64,000 bases of DNA from JAHEYG01 sp040403535 (GTDB taxonomy: Bacteria > Bacteroidota > Bacteroidia > B-17B0 > Aurantibacillaceae): assembly GCA_040403535.1 (NCBI GenBank), contig JBBAKL010000007.1, positions 15,228 through 79,227 on the forward strand, in the 5' to 3' direction. Both the position numbers and the translations under genes were made by a program. This document shows positions 44,959 to 55,100 of the stretch, in pieces. Positions within the stretch are counted from its first letter, which is position 1; each line of letters begins with the position of its first letter. The notes under the pieces are model-generated. The model ran no database searches and had not been told where the DNA came from. It was given only the letters and a program-made list of their open reading frames with translations.

Positions 44959-45699
44959 TCAGTTTTTAAAAACATACTGTCCGTTTTTATCAATTAAATA
45001 AGCGGCAGGCCAATTATATTTTTCAAAAAAAACATAAGCTGGTTTAATACCATTCCAAAAGTTATTTGTTTCATTAGAGTAGGAAGCAAGAAGTTTAGAG
45101 TTATCATCAGTAAACCGGCAGGGATATATTTCAACTCTTGTGTCGTTGCTTTTATTTTTAGCTTCAACACATAGTATGTATACCTCTTTAACCGGATCGT
45201 CTTCTAATGGTATACAACCAATGGTTACACAATTGCCGTGTATCATAATATCTCCACCAGTTGGACCCTTAGCCAAAATACGGTCGCTTTTATTGGGGTA
45301 ACCAACTTTTAACGCTAAGTAGTAATTGCTGTTTGGGTTGAAAAACGGAACGTCGTAAATTCCTTCAGGCACCTGACCATCGCCCTCCCTTCTTTTAGGG
45401 CCCAAATCGCCGCTCGCAGCGCATATATCTAATTTTTTGTAGAGGGTATATTTTTGATCGGTTTTGTTTTTTACCCATAATTCTAATTCACCTTCATGTT
45501 TAAATACCCTTATGTATATATCAATGTTTGTGGCATCAATTTTTTTGGCTTTTAAGGCGGTCTGTAAACCTTGCCACTTTTCGGAATAGGCCTGTTTTAC
45601 GCGTTTGTTTTTTAACTGTTGTTCTTTAAAACCAACCGTTTGGGATTGTAAAGAAATGGCCGTAAAAACTAACAATAGGGTATTAATAATTGATTTCAT
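44959..45699 (-). CDS. L,D-transpeptidase family protein (YafK-like)
   Basis: This 246-residue protein has a signal peptide (about 1-20, cut near LQSQ) and an L,D-transpeptidase (YkuD-like) domain. The catalytic motif is His154-Gly155 ... IGC with Cys162 (IMIHGNCVTIGCIP). The adjacent YDVPFFNPNSNYYLALKVGYPN resembles YafK-type members. The family catalyses L,D-crosslinks or, in YafK (DpaA), cleaves protein-peptidoglycan links; which applies here is unknown. It is divergent from the FtsB-like gene. Confidence 0.9.
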   Translation of the reverse strand: MKSIINTLLLVFTAISLQSQTVGFKEQQLKNKRVKQAYSEKWQGLQTALKAKKIDATNIDIYIRVFKHEGELELWVKNKTDQKYTLYKKLDICAASGDLGPKRREGDGQVPEGIYDVPFFNPNSNYYLALKVGYPNKSDRILAKGPTGGDIMIHGNCVTIGCIPLEDDPVKEVYILCVEAKNKSNDTRVEIYPCRFTDDNSKLLASYSNETNNFWNGIKPAYVFFEKYNWPAAYLIDKNGQYVFKN

Positions 45700-45727
45700 G
45701 GGTACAACATTAATAAGTGTTTTAACG

Positions 45728-45735
45728 TAACTTTG
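45728..45735 (+). promoter_or_regulatory. Promoter -7-like box for the FtsB/DivIC gene
   Basis: TAACTTTG fits TAnnTTTG exactly and lies 13 bases before the ATG at 45749. No TTG is found at 17-23 bases upstream, so only the -7 element is supported. It would serve the FtsB-like and cysteine-cluster genes. Confidence 0.35.
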
Positions 45736-45748
45736 ATGTTAAAGTTAG

Positions 45749-46033
45749 ATGGTAATACTAAAGCTTATAAAGAACAAGTATTTTTTAACAACAATTGGCA
45801 TAATTGTGTGGTTGTTGTTTTTTGATAAAAATGATGTTTTTAGTCAGGCAGAATTAATTACCAAATTGAACAAACTTAAAACCGATCGCGATTATTATAT
45901 CACCGAAATTCAAAATAACAAGATGGCAATTGAAGACTTAAGAACCAACAAAAAGAGTCTTGAAAAATTTGCCCGTGAGCGTTATCTTATGAAAAAGGAT
46001 AATGAAGACATTTACGTTATCGTAAAAAAATAA
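45749..46033 (+). CDS. FtsB/DivIC-family cell division protein
   Basis: This 94-residue protein has a membrane helix (about 8-24, YFLTTIGIIVWLLFF) and a coiled coil (about 32-72, AELITKLNKLKTDRDYYITE). The C-terminal region (LEKFARERYLMKKDNEDIYVIV) is the septum-formation-initiator motif of FtsB/DivIC. It bridges FtsL and FtsQ in the divisome. It is short, as typical in Bacteroidota. The next gene starts 4 bases after its stop codon. Confidence 0.9.
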   Translation: MVILKLIKNKYFLTTIGIIVWLLFFDKNDVFSQAELITKLNKLKTDRDYYITEIQNNKMAIEDLRTNKKSLEKFARERYLMKKDNEDIYVIVKK

Positions 46034-46037
46034 TCCG

Positions 46038-46526
46038 GTGGATTTAGCACAATTTAAACAGCAGTCCGAAAAATTAAGTAAGGAGAACAAACAGTTCTTT
46101 CAAAAGCTTAAATTGAAAAAACTAAAAAATTTGGATGAGCTATTCCATGAAGCACATGATGAGGTTTTTGAGGAGATAGATTGTTTAACATGTGCAAACT
46201 GTTGTAAAACGACTTCACCAATATTTTATCAGAACGACATCGAACGTGCCGCACACTCGGTTAGAATGAAGCCGGGCGAGTTTATCGATAAATACCTTAA
46301 GATTGATGAGGATAATGATTATGTTTTAAAATCATCTCCTTGTCCGTTTCTGGATTACGAAAACTATTGTACTATATACGAGAGCCGACCAAAAGCCTGC
46401 CGCGAATATCCGCATACCGACAGAAAAAAAATAGTTCAGATCATGGATCTAACTTATAAAAACACCTTTGTTTGTCCGGCGGTATTACGGATTACAGAAC
46501 AAGTGAAGCGACAAATAAAATTATGA
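46038..46526 (+). CDS. YkgJ-family cysteine cluster protein
   Basis: This 162-residue protein begins at a GTG (46038); no ATG precedes the cysteine cluster, and the GTG lies 4 bases after the FtsB-like gene. It carries the family motif with Cys49, 52, 55, 56, 102, 111, 121 and 146 (LTCANCC, SPCPFLDYENYC, RPKACREYP), proposed to chelate iron or zinc. Function is not established; co-transcription with a divisome gene is suggestive only. Its end overlaps the convergent ABC ATPase gene by 6 bases. Confidence 0.85.
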   Translation: MDLAQFKQQSEKLSKENKQFFQKLKLKKLKNLDELFHEAHDEVFEEIDCLTCANCCKTTSPIFYQNDIERAAHSVRMKPGEFIDKYLKIDEDNDYVLKSSPCPFLDYENYCTIYESRPKACREYPHTDRKKIVQIMDLTYKNTFVCPAVLRITEQVKRQIKL

Positions 46527-47282
46527 TTTGGTTGCAGCTTTAAATACCTGCTGCATAAACTCGGAAGCAAAAATGAAATTATAAAGTTCTTTATTATCAG
46601 CTTTTAAAATTTCGTTTTTAGTGCCGGTCCAGTAGTTTTTTCCTTTGTAAATAAACATCACGTTTTCGCCTATTTCCAATACAGAATTCATATCGTGCGT
46701 AATGATAATGGTGGTGATGTTATACTCCTGGGTAATGTCGTGTATTAAATCGTCAATTACTATGGATGTTTTTGGATCTAGGCCGGAGTTGGGTTCGTCG
46801 CAAAACAGATACTTTGGATTATTAGCAATGGCTCTGGCTAAAGCCGCACGTTTTTTCATACCACCACTTAATTCGGCAGGATATAAATTGTTGCGACCCT
46901 CGAGCTTAACGCGTGACAGGCAAAAATTTACACGTTCATCTTTTTCTTCTTTGTTCATGTCGGTAAACATATCCAAAGGAAAGCGAACGTTTTCTTCAAC
47001 GGTTTGTGAATCAAACAAGGCACCGCCTTGAAACAGCATACCAATTTCTTTTCTTATTTCTTGCTTGTCTTTAACATTGAGTGCCGGAAAATTTTGTCCT
47101 GAGTAAAGAATTTCTCCTTTGTCTAAAATATGTAGCCCAACCATTAATTTTAATATGGTAGTTTTACCGCAACCACTTTCGCCAATAATTAAATTGGTTT
47201 TTCCGGGAAGGAAAGTAAATGATACATCATCTACTACTTTACGATCGCCAAAACTTTTGCTTATGTTTTTAATTTCGATCAA
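46521..47282 (-). CDS. ABC transporter ATP-binding protein (MlaF-like)
   Basis: This 253-residue ATPase has Walker A GESGCGKTT, the signature LSGGMKKR, Walker B YLFCDEPNSGLD and the switch His in THDMNSV, and the MlaF-like tail YKGKNYWTGTKNEIL. With MlaE it forms the inner-membrane part of a lipid transport system. It starts at a TTG (47282), whose last bases overlap the stop codon of the permease gene (TTGA); no in-frame ATG precedes the ATPase fold. A MlaD-type substrate-binding gene is not next to it here. Confidence 0.9.
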   Translation of the reverse strand: MIEIKNISKSFGDRKVVDDVSFTFLPGKTNLIIGESGCGKTTILKLMVGLHILDKGEILYSGQNFPALNVKDKQEIRKEIGMLFQGGALFDSQTVEENVRFPLDMFTDMNKEEKDERVNFCLSRVKLEGRNNLYPAELSGGMKKRAALARAIANNPKYLFCDEPNSGLDPKTSIVIDDLIHDITQEYNITTIIITHDMNSVLEIGENVMFIYKGKNYWTGTKNEILKADNKELYNFIFASEFMQQVFKAATKS

Positions 47283-48022
47283 TGTGCCAGAAACAACTGA
47301 GTTAGAATTAAATTGAATATCAAAATAAGAACGCTGGTGATTACAACGGCTTTGGTACTGGATTTACCAACCTCAATAGCGCCTCCGCTGGTATAATAGC
47401 CATAATAGGAAGCAACAGAGGTAATAAGGTAAGCAAACACTACAACCTTTGTAAAAGAGTACTTGAGTTTCCAGGGTTCAAAAAAAGCCTGTATTCCGTA
47501 AATGTATTCGTAAGACGTACAAGCTCCGGCAGCGGTTCCCATTACATACCCTCCAAATACACCCAGAAACATACTTAGCGCAATTAGAAATGGATTTATT
47601 AAAATGGCAGCAACGATTTTAGGTAAGATTAGATAACTGGCAGAATTAACACCCATAATTTCCAGTGCGTCGATCTGTTCTGTAACACGCATGGATCCGA
47701 TTTCAGAAGCAATATTAGAACCTACTTTTCCTGCAAGAATTAAAGACACGATTGTTGGACAAAATTCCAGCAGCATAGATTCACGGGTTGTATAGCCTAC
47801 TGCAAATAACGGAACTAACGGACCAGTTAAACCAAACGCAGCCTGAATCGTAATTACTCCGCCCATAAAGACAGAAATGATGGCAACAATTGCCAATGAA
47901 CCAATTCCAATTGAATTGATTTCAAAGATTATTTGACGCCAGTAAACCGACATTTTTTCGGGCTTACTGAACACCCGGTACATCAAGGCAAAATATTCAC
48001 CTATTTGAAAAAACAGCTTCAT
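47279..48022 (-). CDS. MlaE-family ABC transporter permease
   Basis: This 247-residue permease shows five to six transmembrane helices and the MlaE signature RQIIFEINSIGIGSLAIVA, GPLVPLFAVGYTTRESMLLEF, VGSNIASEIGSMRVTEQIDALEIMGVNSASYL and GYYTSGGAIEVGKSSTKAVV. MlaE moves phospholipids between the inner and outer membranes. The ATPase follows with a 4-base overlap. It is divergent from the small ORF at 48084. Confidence 0.93.
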   Translation of the reverse strand: MKLFFQIGEYFALMYRVFSKPEKMSVYWRQIIFEINSIGIGSLAIVAIISVFMGGVITIQAAFGLTGPLVPLFAVGYTTRESMLLEFCPTIVSLILAGKVGSNIASEIGSMRVTEQIDALEIMGVNSASYLILPKIVAAILINPFLIALSMFLGVFGGYVMGTAAGACTSYEYIYGIQAFFEPWKLKYSFTKVVVFAYLITSVASYYGYYTSGGAIEVGKSSTKAVVITSVLILIFNLILTQLFLAH

Positions 48023-48056
48023 TTGTAACTGTTACTAAATTACTAAATTATATGAT

Positions 48057-48064
48057 TATCTTTG
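48057..48064 (+). promoter_or_regulatory. Promoter -7-like box for the 54-residue membrane peptide
   Basis: TATCTTTG fits TAnnTTTG exactly and lies 19 bases before the ATG at 48084. The only TTG nearby (48023-48025) is 31 bases away, which is too far for a standard spacing, so just the -7 element is supported. Confidence 0.35.
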
Positions 48065-48083
48065 AATATAATTATTCCTTCAC

Positions 48084-48248
48084 ATGAACTTTAAAATTGC
48101 AAAATATACAGCTACGGTATTGCTGCTTGCGTTTGTTACTTTATTTTTTCAGGAGTGTTTTATGTTTAGGAAAAAGAACGGATGCAATAGCTGTCCGGCC
48201 TTAGTTAAGAGAAAAAAAGTAAGAAAGGCAACTAAAGGGTCTATTTAA
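48084..48248 (+). CDS. Small membrane peptide with CxxC motif, 54 residues
   Basis: The peptide from ATG 48084 to TAA 48246-48248 starts MNFKIAKYTATVLLLAF, has one hydrophobic helix (about 9-22), then Cys25, Cys34 and Cys37 (GCNSCPAL) and a Lys/Arg-rich tail ending KKVRKATKGSI. It could be a signal peptide or a membrane-anchored peptide with a possible metal-binding or redox CxxC. I do not recognise it. Coding is supported by the promoter-like box and the helix/charge layout only. Its end overlaps the convergent VanZ gene by 8 bases. Confidence 0.5.
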   Translation: MNFKIAKYTATVLLLAFVTLFFQECFMFRKKNGCNSCPALVKRKKVRKATKGSI

Positions 48249-48627
48249 AAACCAGTTTGTTAATTTTTTCGGACGAAAGGGCTGCAGCAATGCAGCCAAC
48301 CGAATTAGCAATCATATCATACCAATCTGCACTTCTTTCGCTGAATACAGTAGCCTGCATAATTTCGAGCGCGCCTCCATACAAGATAGAAAGAACAACA
48401 AATAAATAAAACAATTTAATCTGGTGTTGATTCGCCTTAACTGAAATACTAAGTAAACCTACCAGAACAAAAAAGATTCCCGCATGTACAAATTTGTCAA
48501 AACTGAGTAATTCGAGCCATGTGGTGCTTGGAATAAATCTTCCCGGCATGGAGCACAAAGCAAGAATTATGAGCGCCCAGATGACACTAAGCGTGTACGC
48601 GTTATTTTTTATCAGGGGTTTAATCAT
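48241..48627 (-). CDS. VanZ-family membrane protein
   Basis: This 128-residue protein has four predicted helices and VanZ-family features: MPGRFIPSTTWLELLSFDKFVHAGIFFVLVGLL, then GGALEIMQATVFSERSADWYDMIANSVGCIAAA. VanZ-type proteins are small integral membrane proteins; the original gives low-level teicoplanin resistance, but most members have unknown roles. Its ATG abuts the U tract of the gcvH terminator (48628-48657). Confidence 0.88.
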   Translation of the reverse strand: MIKPLIKNNAYTLSVIWALIILALCSMPGRFIPSTTWLELLSFDKFVHAGIFFVLVGLLSISVKANQHQIKLFYLFVVLSILYGGALEIMQATVFSERSADWYDMIANSVGCIAAALSSEKINKLVFK

Positions 48628-48657
48628 AAAAAAACCGTCATGTTTTTCATGACGGTT
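48628..48657 (-). terminator. Terminator of gcvH, abutting the vanZ start codon
   Basis: The perfect stem AACCGTCATG / CATGACGGTT (48633-48642 with 48648-48657) has a five-base loop. On the minus strand seven T follow and the ATG of vanZ comes immediately after. This is a strong intrinsic terminator for gcvH. It leaves vanZ without a conventional leader unless read-through occurs. Confidence 0.85.
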
Positions 48658-48680
48658 GATATGAGTTTTACATTGGCAAA

Positions 48681-49061
48681 TTAAGCGCCAATTAATTTTT
48701 TGTAATCGTCTGCTGATAATAAATCATTTAACTGTGATGCGTCAGCTATAGAGATTTTTATAATCCAGCCTTTTCCATAAGGATCGCTATTCACGCTCTC
48801 AGGTACTGAATCAATATCTTTGTTAGCTTCCAAAACAGTTCCTGTTAAAGGCATGAACAAATCAGATACGGTTTTAACCGCTTCTACGGTTCCGAAAACT
48901 TGTTCCTTTTCTACAGTTTCACCAACGGTGGTAATATCCACGTAAACGATATCTCCTAATTCTTTTTGAGCAAAGTCAGTAATACCAACTATAGCTTCGC
49001 CACCGGTTACTTTAACCCACTCGTGGTCTTTTGTGTATTTTAATTCTGCAGGGAAGTTCAT
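48681..49061 (-). CDS. gcvH: Glycine cleavage system H protein
   Basis: This 126-residue lipoyl-carrier protein has the expected features: KYTKDHEWVKV near the N-terminus, GITDFAQKELGDIVYVDI, and the lipoylated Lys63 in GTVEAVKTVSDLFMPLTG. It shuttles the aminomethyl group between GcvP, GcvT and GcvL in glycine breakdown. The other subunits are not in the window. A strong terminator follows. Confidence 0.97.
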   Translation of the reverse strand: MNFPAELKYTKDHEWVKVTGGEAIVGITDFAQKELGDIVYVDITTVGETVEKEQVFGTVEAVKTVSDLFMPLTGTVLEANKDIDSVPESVNSDPYGKGWIIKISIADASQLNDLLSADDYKKLIGA

Positions 49062-49121
49062 GATTATTTATTTTTTTACAAATGTATACGTTTACTTAAT
49101 AATTGCAAATGATATTTCACT

Positions 49122-52100
49122 TTATTGTAAATTAATTCTTAAGCTAAATCCGGCGTTGGTATTAGCTGTAGGGAAGGATGCGGACGTTTGTGGTGTTGTC
49201 CGAATCCAGTCGTAGAAAATACGTAAGTTAATGTTTTGCGTTAACTGATAATCAATTGCCGAACGTAAGGTGATGATGTTAGTACCTCCGGTTGGTGTAC
49301 TGATTTCATCAACTATTCGGCGTACTACCGACATGTTCTTTCTGAAGCTTAAATCAACTTTTATGTTCAGGTCGCTTTGCAATGGTTTACCTTGTATCTT
49401 AAGTTTTTTGATGGTTAATTTCGGATAACGGTAACCAATTCCAATCACATATTCTTCACCTTTTGTTTCAATAATTTGCGGACCGGTTAAGTTTAATGTA
49501 ACAGTTTTATCACGTTTCATTTCAAAATTAGCTTGCCATCCTGGCTTGTTAAATTGGAAATCTACTTTTATAAGCGGAGAAAAAGCTTCACTTACAACAA
49601 CAGATGACGCATTATAATATGGATTAAAGTTCGAGCTTTCCTGAATACCATTAATGGTTGGATTTTGAACAGGTGATCGTGAAATAGCGTTATAACTTCC
49701 GTCACCCTGAAACAATAAGTTATTGGAGTAACCACCAATAGTATACGTAGAGCGGTAGCTATGACGAAGCGTAATAGCCCTAAACCATTTCTTCATTGCT
49801 TTTATTTTTCCTAAACCATCCCAGGTTAATGTCCAGTTTGGAAGAGGGAATCCGGGGAATATGTTTTTGGTGTTGTAATTTTTTATTTTTCTGCCGGTAT
49901 ATGTTTCAAAGAAAGCGCCCATTAAAACATCTTGCTGGGTATTATTGTATCCGTCGTAATATGGTTTTCCCAAACCATTAGTTTGTAAGCCGCTTGAATT
50001 AGGATTGGCACTGCTTAAATCACGCGCGTAGTCCTGACGAATAATTAAAAACTCTTTGAATAAGTCAGACTCTATGCCATCTGCTTTATCCGAGAATGAT
50101 TTTCCAAGGGTAAATACGCTTGAGCTAAAGTTACCTGTTTCGTTAGGGCTTTCGTGTAAGAAGTAGGTGTTTGATATACTATCCCAACGCATAAACTCCG
50201 ATAAATTATTACTTCTGCTTTGGGTTCCATTTAATTCGATCCTTAAACTACCATGCGGCTCAATGCTTGCCCTATAGGTAAGATTTTGAGATTTAGTTTG
50301 CGTATAAGGTGTTGTTTGAACCTGGTTACGTGCCAGCCAGTTATTTGATAAGGCCTTCGGACGAATGTCTTCCTGAGAGCCTGCAATAAATCCTAATCCA
50401 GGCGCCATTTCGTTGCCATCTCTCCAGTCCATACCTAAATATTGTGATTGAGGTTTAAAGTTAGGTAAACCGGTTCCGTTGGTTAATTGGTAGGTTACAT
50501 TAATGTTTTTGAGCATCATTAATCCCTTGGCTAAAAACTCAGCTATATCACTAAAGTTGTCGGTAGATTTTTCTTTATCTACAGCTAAAGTATCATTGTT
50601 GTTTTTTCCTTTTGGTTTTATTCCTTTACCAGCTTTGCCCTGTCCGGAATTTACTTTTCGTAAATATGGAATTTTATTGTACAAACTAATCATGTTAAGA
50701 TTAGCTGTATAGTTTTGCGTGTTGGTATTTTGTATGGTGTTTCCTATGGAGTCTACAGCTGCAAATGGTCTGCGGTTCCAGGTGTAAGTGGCGCCGTAGC
50801 GATAAGTTAAGTTTACAAAATCAAGCAAAGGAATTTTATTGATAGGCACGGTATAATTTACATTATACTGTTGTCTGAATGTTACGTTTTCGCCAAAGCC
50901 TAATAAATTATTTTTAATGGTATCGCGTTTTTCTTTTGTGTCAATTGCTCCGTATGGTTCTAGAATACGTCCTTCGTTAGTCGCAGAGTAATCAAACTTT
51001 AATCCTTTTGAAATATCCCATCTGAAATCATATTGACGAGTTATTAAGAATTGTTTGTTATATTGTGTTAATGTTTTATTGATATCGTTGGTATAGAAGC
51101 TGGTGATGTCACGGTTTAATAACTCAGAGTAATTTCGGGTGATATCCATTGTAACACCAAAACGATTCGGTAAAGGTTGTATATTGAAATCCTTAATTAA
51201 ACCAAACCATTTGTTTTCAAAAATCTTCATTTTACTAAATGGTTTCCATGATTTAGGCTGAAGCTGGAAACCATATGTGATGTTTCCTCGATAGGATTTT
51301 ATGATGTTGTGGTCAATGTTTACATTACGGCGGAACTGTTCAGTATAAGCATACGTTATTGCAAAATTGGAAATATCCCAAGGCATTGGTTTTGCACCAG
51401 CGCGCTTTAATCCATCGATGCGCACGTTAGTAAAGTTTAATCCTTTACGCTTAGTATAATCTAGTGCGTTAAACTTTAATTGCTTAATGTCGTCGTTAGT
51501 AAAATATTGATTCGACTGTAAGTTGTCTAACTGTACATCCGGTTCATACGGATTAAACAACGGCGTAATTCTTGTTTCGCCGTATGAATAATAAACCGGC
51601 AAGGCCACTTTCCATTTTGCTGGGAAAAATTTACCGAGTTGTACTTGTGATGTAAAATCCCAGTTAAGTGTTGTTTCTTTACTTCGTTCGTTAATTTTTT
51701 TCTCAACGCTACCAAAGAAAGGACGGCTGTATGTTCCTGCAACTGATACGTTACCTAAATCGGCAAGTTTAGCTTGTACGCGGCCTGTTGTTGCCCACCC
51801 GCCTTGATTATTAAATCCGGTTAGACGCAATTCATTCACCCATACTTCGGCACTGTGTGGTAGCGCACCATCATCTTTCGGATTACGGATACCAATCATA
51901 ATGCTTTTTACAGCACCTAAGTTAGGATTACCAACAATTGTGATTCTGTTATTGCCATCATTGGTGGTGTAAGGTTTTTGAGCAGCAGCTAAATCTTTTC
52001 CTGTTACCGCGTTTCTTTCTTCTTTTGCAGATGTTAAAATGTCAAATGGAATATTTATTTCGTTAGAACTTGGCCATACCGCATATTTATCGCTTTCGTT

Positions 52101-55100
52101 ATTGGAGTCGTAATAGCCATCAGCAGTTAATTGTAATGGAATTTCGTATTCGTAGTAGTTGTTGTTATAGTCAGTACCTAAACGCACAAATACGGTTAAG
52201 TCACCATTATTGAATTTATCGTTATTTAATTTTTCACCGTGAACAAACATTCTTAAATTCTTAAACATTCGCATGTCTAAATCAAGGTTCTTGTATACCG
52301 CACGGCTATCACCATCTTTTAAGTTGGTAGTTCTTAATTGTAAGGCCTGCTCGTTTTGTAAAACCAGGTTGGTGGTTTGAATGTTTTGTTGTTGTTGAAT
52401 TCCGGGAGGTATAACGTAGTTTATTGGTGTTTTTTGTCCGTTTTCCTGAACGCTTACTGCCGATACGTCAAAAGAGGTAGAGTTATCATCATTGGCAACG
52501 TATTCACCCGGCTTTGTTAAATCAAACAAATAACGTCTCCAGTCACTACGTACCATCTCTAGTCGCGCCATACGTAACACCACTGGTTTGTCAAAGCCTT
52601 TCATAAACACACGCATGAAACGGATGGAGTTAAACCCTTCAATACCTCCAACGGTTGATTCAAATTGAGTAATTGGAACTTTAAACTGATACCAGCGCAC
52701 GGTTTTTTTGATCCCCTCAACATCGGCAACACCTTCAAACGCGTTTACAATGAAGTTGTTTCCAACATTACTTGGGTCAAGATCTTGTTTTGAAATTTTA
52801 ATACGGTATTGGTAATAGTTTTCTGTTTCACTTAATGTATTATCGCGATTGATATCTTCAATGTTCGGAATTGTTGTAGCGCCTGTAGGATAACCATCAT
52901 TGTTTTGAGATTGATATTGGGCTTCAGTAGGCGAGTTGCCCTGAATGTTGTTGTATTTACTGTAACGTAATAGCGTATTCTTGTATAAGGCATTGCCGTC
53001 ATAATCGTCTCCTCTGAAAAAATGATAGTCATCGGATGAAGGGTCAGCTAAAAACTGATCCAACAAAGGTTGTCCGCTTGGTACAGATCCCATTAAATAA
53101 CTGAATTTTTGTTGCTCTGAAGCGTTGTCCATGCCGTCATAACCAACGTCTTGTGAAGCACGGTCGTTAGGATCAACAGAAAAAGCGTTAACTAACGGAG
53201 GAAGGGTAGGTACTACTGCAATGTTTGTTCTAACGGTCGGCAGATTGGAGCTGGATGCAGAAGGTCCTGGCAAACCATTTTCATAGCTCATGCGTCCGTC
53301 TTTTAAAATATCTTCCGATACGTTACCAAGGTTAATGTATAAATCACCGGCAGGAGGATTGTTTTCGTCCATTCCTTCATAGGTGTCGTTTTTATAATCC
53401 TCGTTGAAAGGATCCATTAACCAGAACTGAATGTATTCAATATTAGCTGCCTGAAAATCGTTGGTTTCCAATCGGCGCATAATACCGCCCCAGCGGCTTT
53501 GTGGATTGTTTAATTTACCTGAAGTGAAATCCATACCGGCAGTAATACCGCTTACCGGTAAAATATCCATGTTATAAGGCCCGCGTTCTTGCGGATAAAA
53601 ACCTAAATCCAGAACAGGAAGTACAACGGGCTGACCGTTAGGTGGTGTTTTGCCCGGAAACAATTCTGTTTCTAAAACCTGTCGAACTAAGTTGTTTGAA
53701 TAAACGTTTTTATCGTATCCGGGAGGTGTAACACCCGACTGCTGACGTGTTAAGCCTGGGTCAATTGTATACCAATTGAAACGCGCACGGTTTTTACCTA
53801 CGATAAGTGAATCGGTTTGATTGGCCTCCGGAAACAATGCCGGTTGTCCTTGCGGAATACTTGCCAGTGACCAAGCGGATGGATTGCGAATATCAATTAA
53901 TGAAATACTTCCTTCAAAGTCATCGATGTAAGAGTTGCCGTCTTTGCCTATAGCCGCTGCATTACCCGGAATTAAATGCGCAAATTCACCCTGAGTGGTA
54001 ATGCTACTCATTTCTTTAGTATCGATTAAAGGAATGCGATCAATTAAACGGGTTAAAAAAGGAGCTTCTGTTTTGTAGTTATAGTCTAAACCGTAAATAA
54101 TATTTGAAACCGGTTCGTCACCTGTATTTACTTTTTGTGTGATTGGTTTTTCTGAGAAACGTAAGAAACTTCCACCAAGTGTCAAGTCACGATTTACTTT
54201 GTAATCTAATCGTGTTCCCATTAAACTTTTTTGCTGCACATTAAAGAGTGAGTTACTTTCAACCGAAACTTTAATTTGCGCACCACTGTTTAAAACACTT
54301 TCGTTGATGATTTTTACGCGGCCTAACGTGTAGTCAACGGTATAATCGGTGTTTTCTGTTAAAGGGGTTCCGTTGGCAGTAACCATAACGGCGCCTTGCG
54401 GAATATTAAGTGCGTTTAAAGAAATTTCTGAACCGGAAGAAGATTTATATGAACCTTTAATTTTGTAACGGTTTTTTTCTGGCAATTGCTGAGCTGCTAC
54501 ACGAGTTGAATCGTATAATTCCTGAAAAATGTATTTGTTGGCAGCAGGAAAATCGTTGTTAATGTCAAATTTAGAAAGTAATGTTTTACCAAAAGGTTCG
54601 ATGGTGGTAAAGTAGATGCGGCCATTGGCAGGATTAATGGTGTAACCGGGTAAAAAGTCATAAACACCATCTGAAAACTTATCGCCGTTTACACTTAACT
54701 TATCACAATCCAGTACGCGTGTTAATAATTGTCCGTTTACAGCGCCATAAGGCAAATATGGAATGTCAACACCCGTTTCAATGTTGTTATAAAAAATGTT
54801 TAATTGAAAATCTTGTTGATTAAGGTTGTAAGCGCCCAGCGAGTAAACGTTTTTCATCATCAAATCCCAGGTTGGGTAACGAACGTTTACGTTAGCGCCT
54901 TTCAATAATTTACAGAATAAAGATTTGGTGTTATCCGGAAACTGATCACTAAATTCACCCACCTGATAAGTTTTACCGTTGTAAGTAAACTGGAACGAAA
55001 CGGCAAGCACCTGATCGTTATTTAGTGTTTGGTTTAAAGAGATAAAACCTAATCGGTTGTTAAGTGTAAATTCGGTAGCGTTTAATCTTCTGGCATTGTA

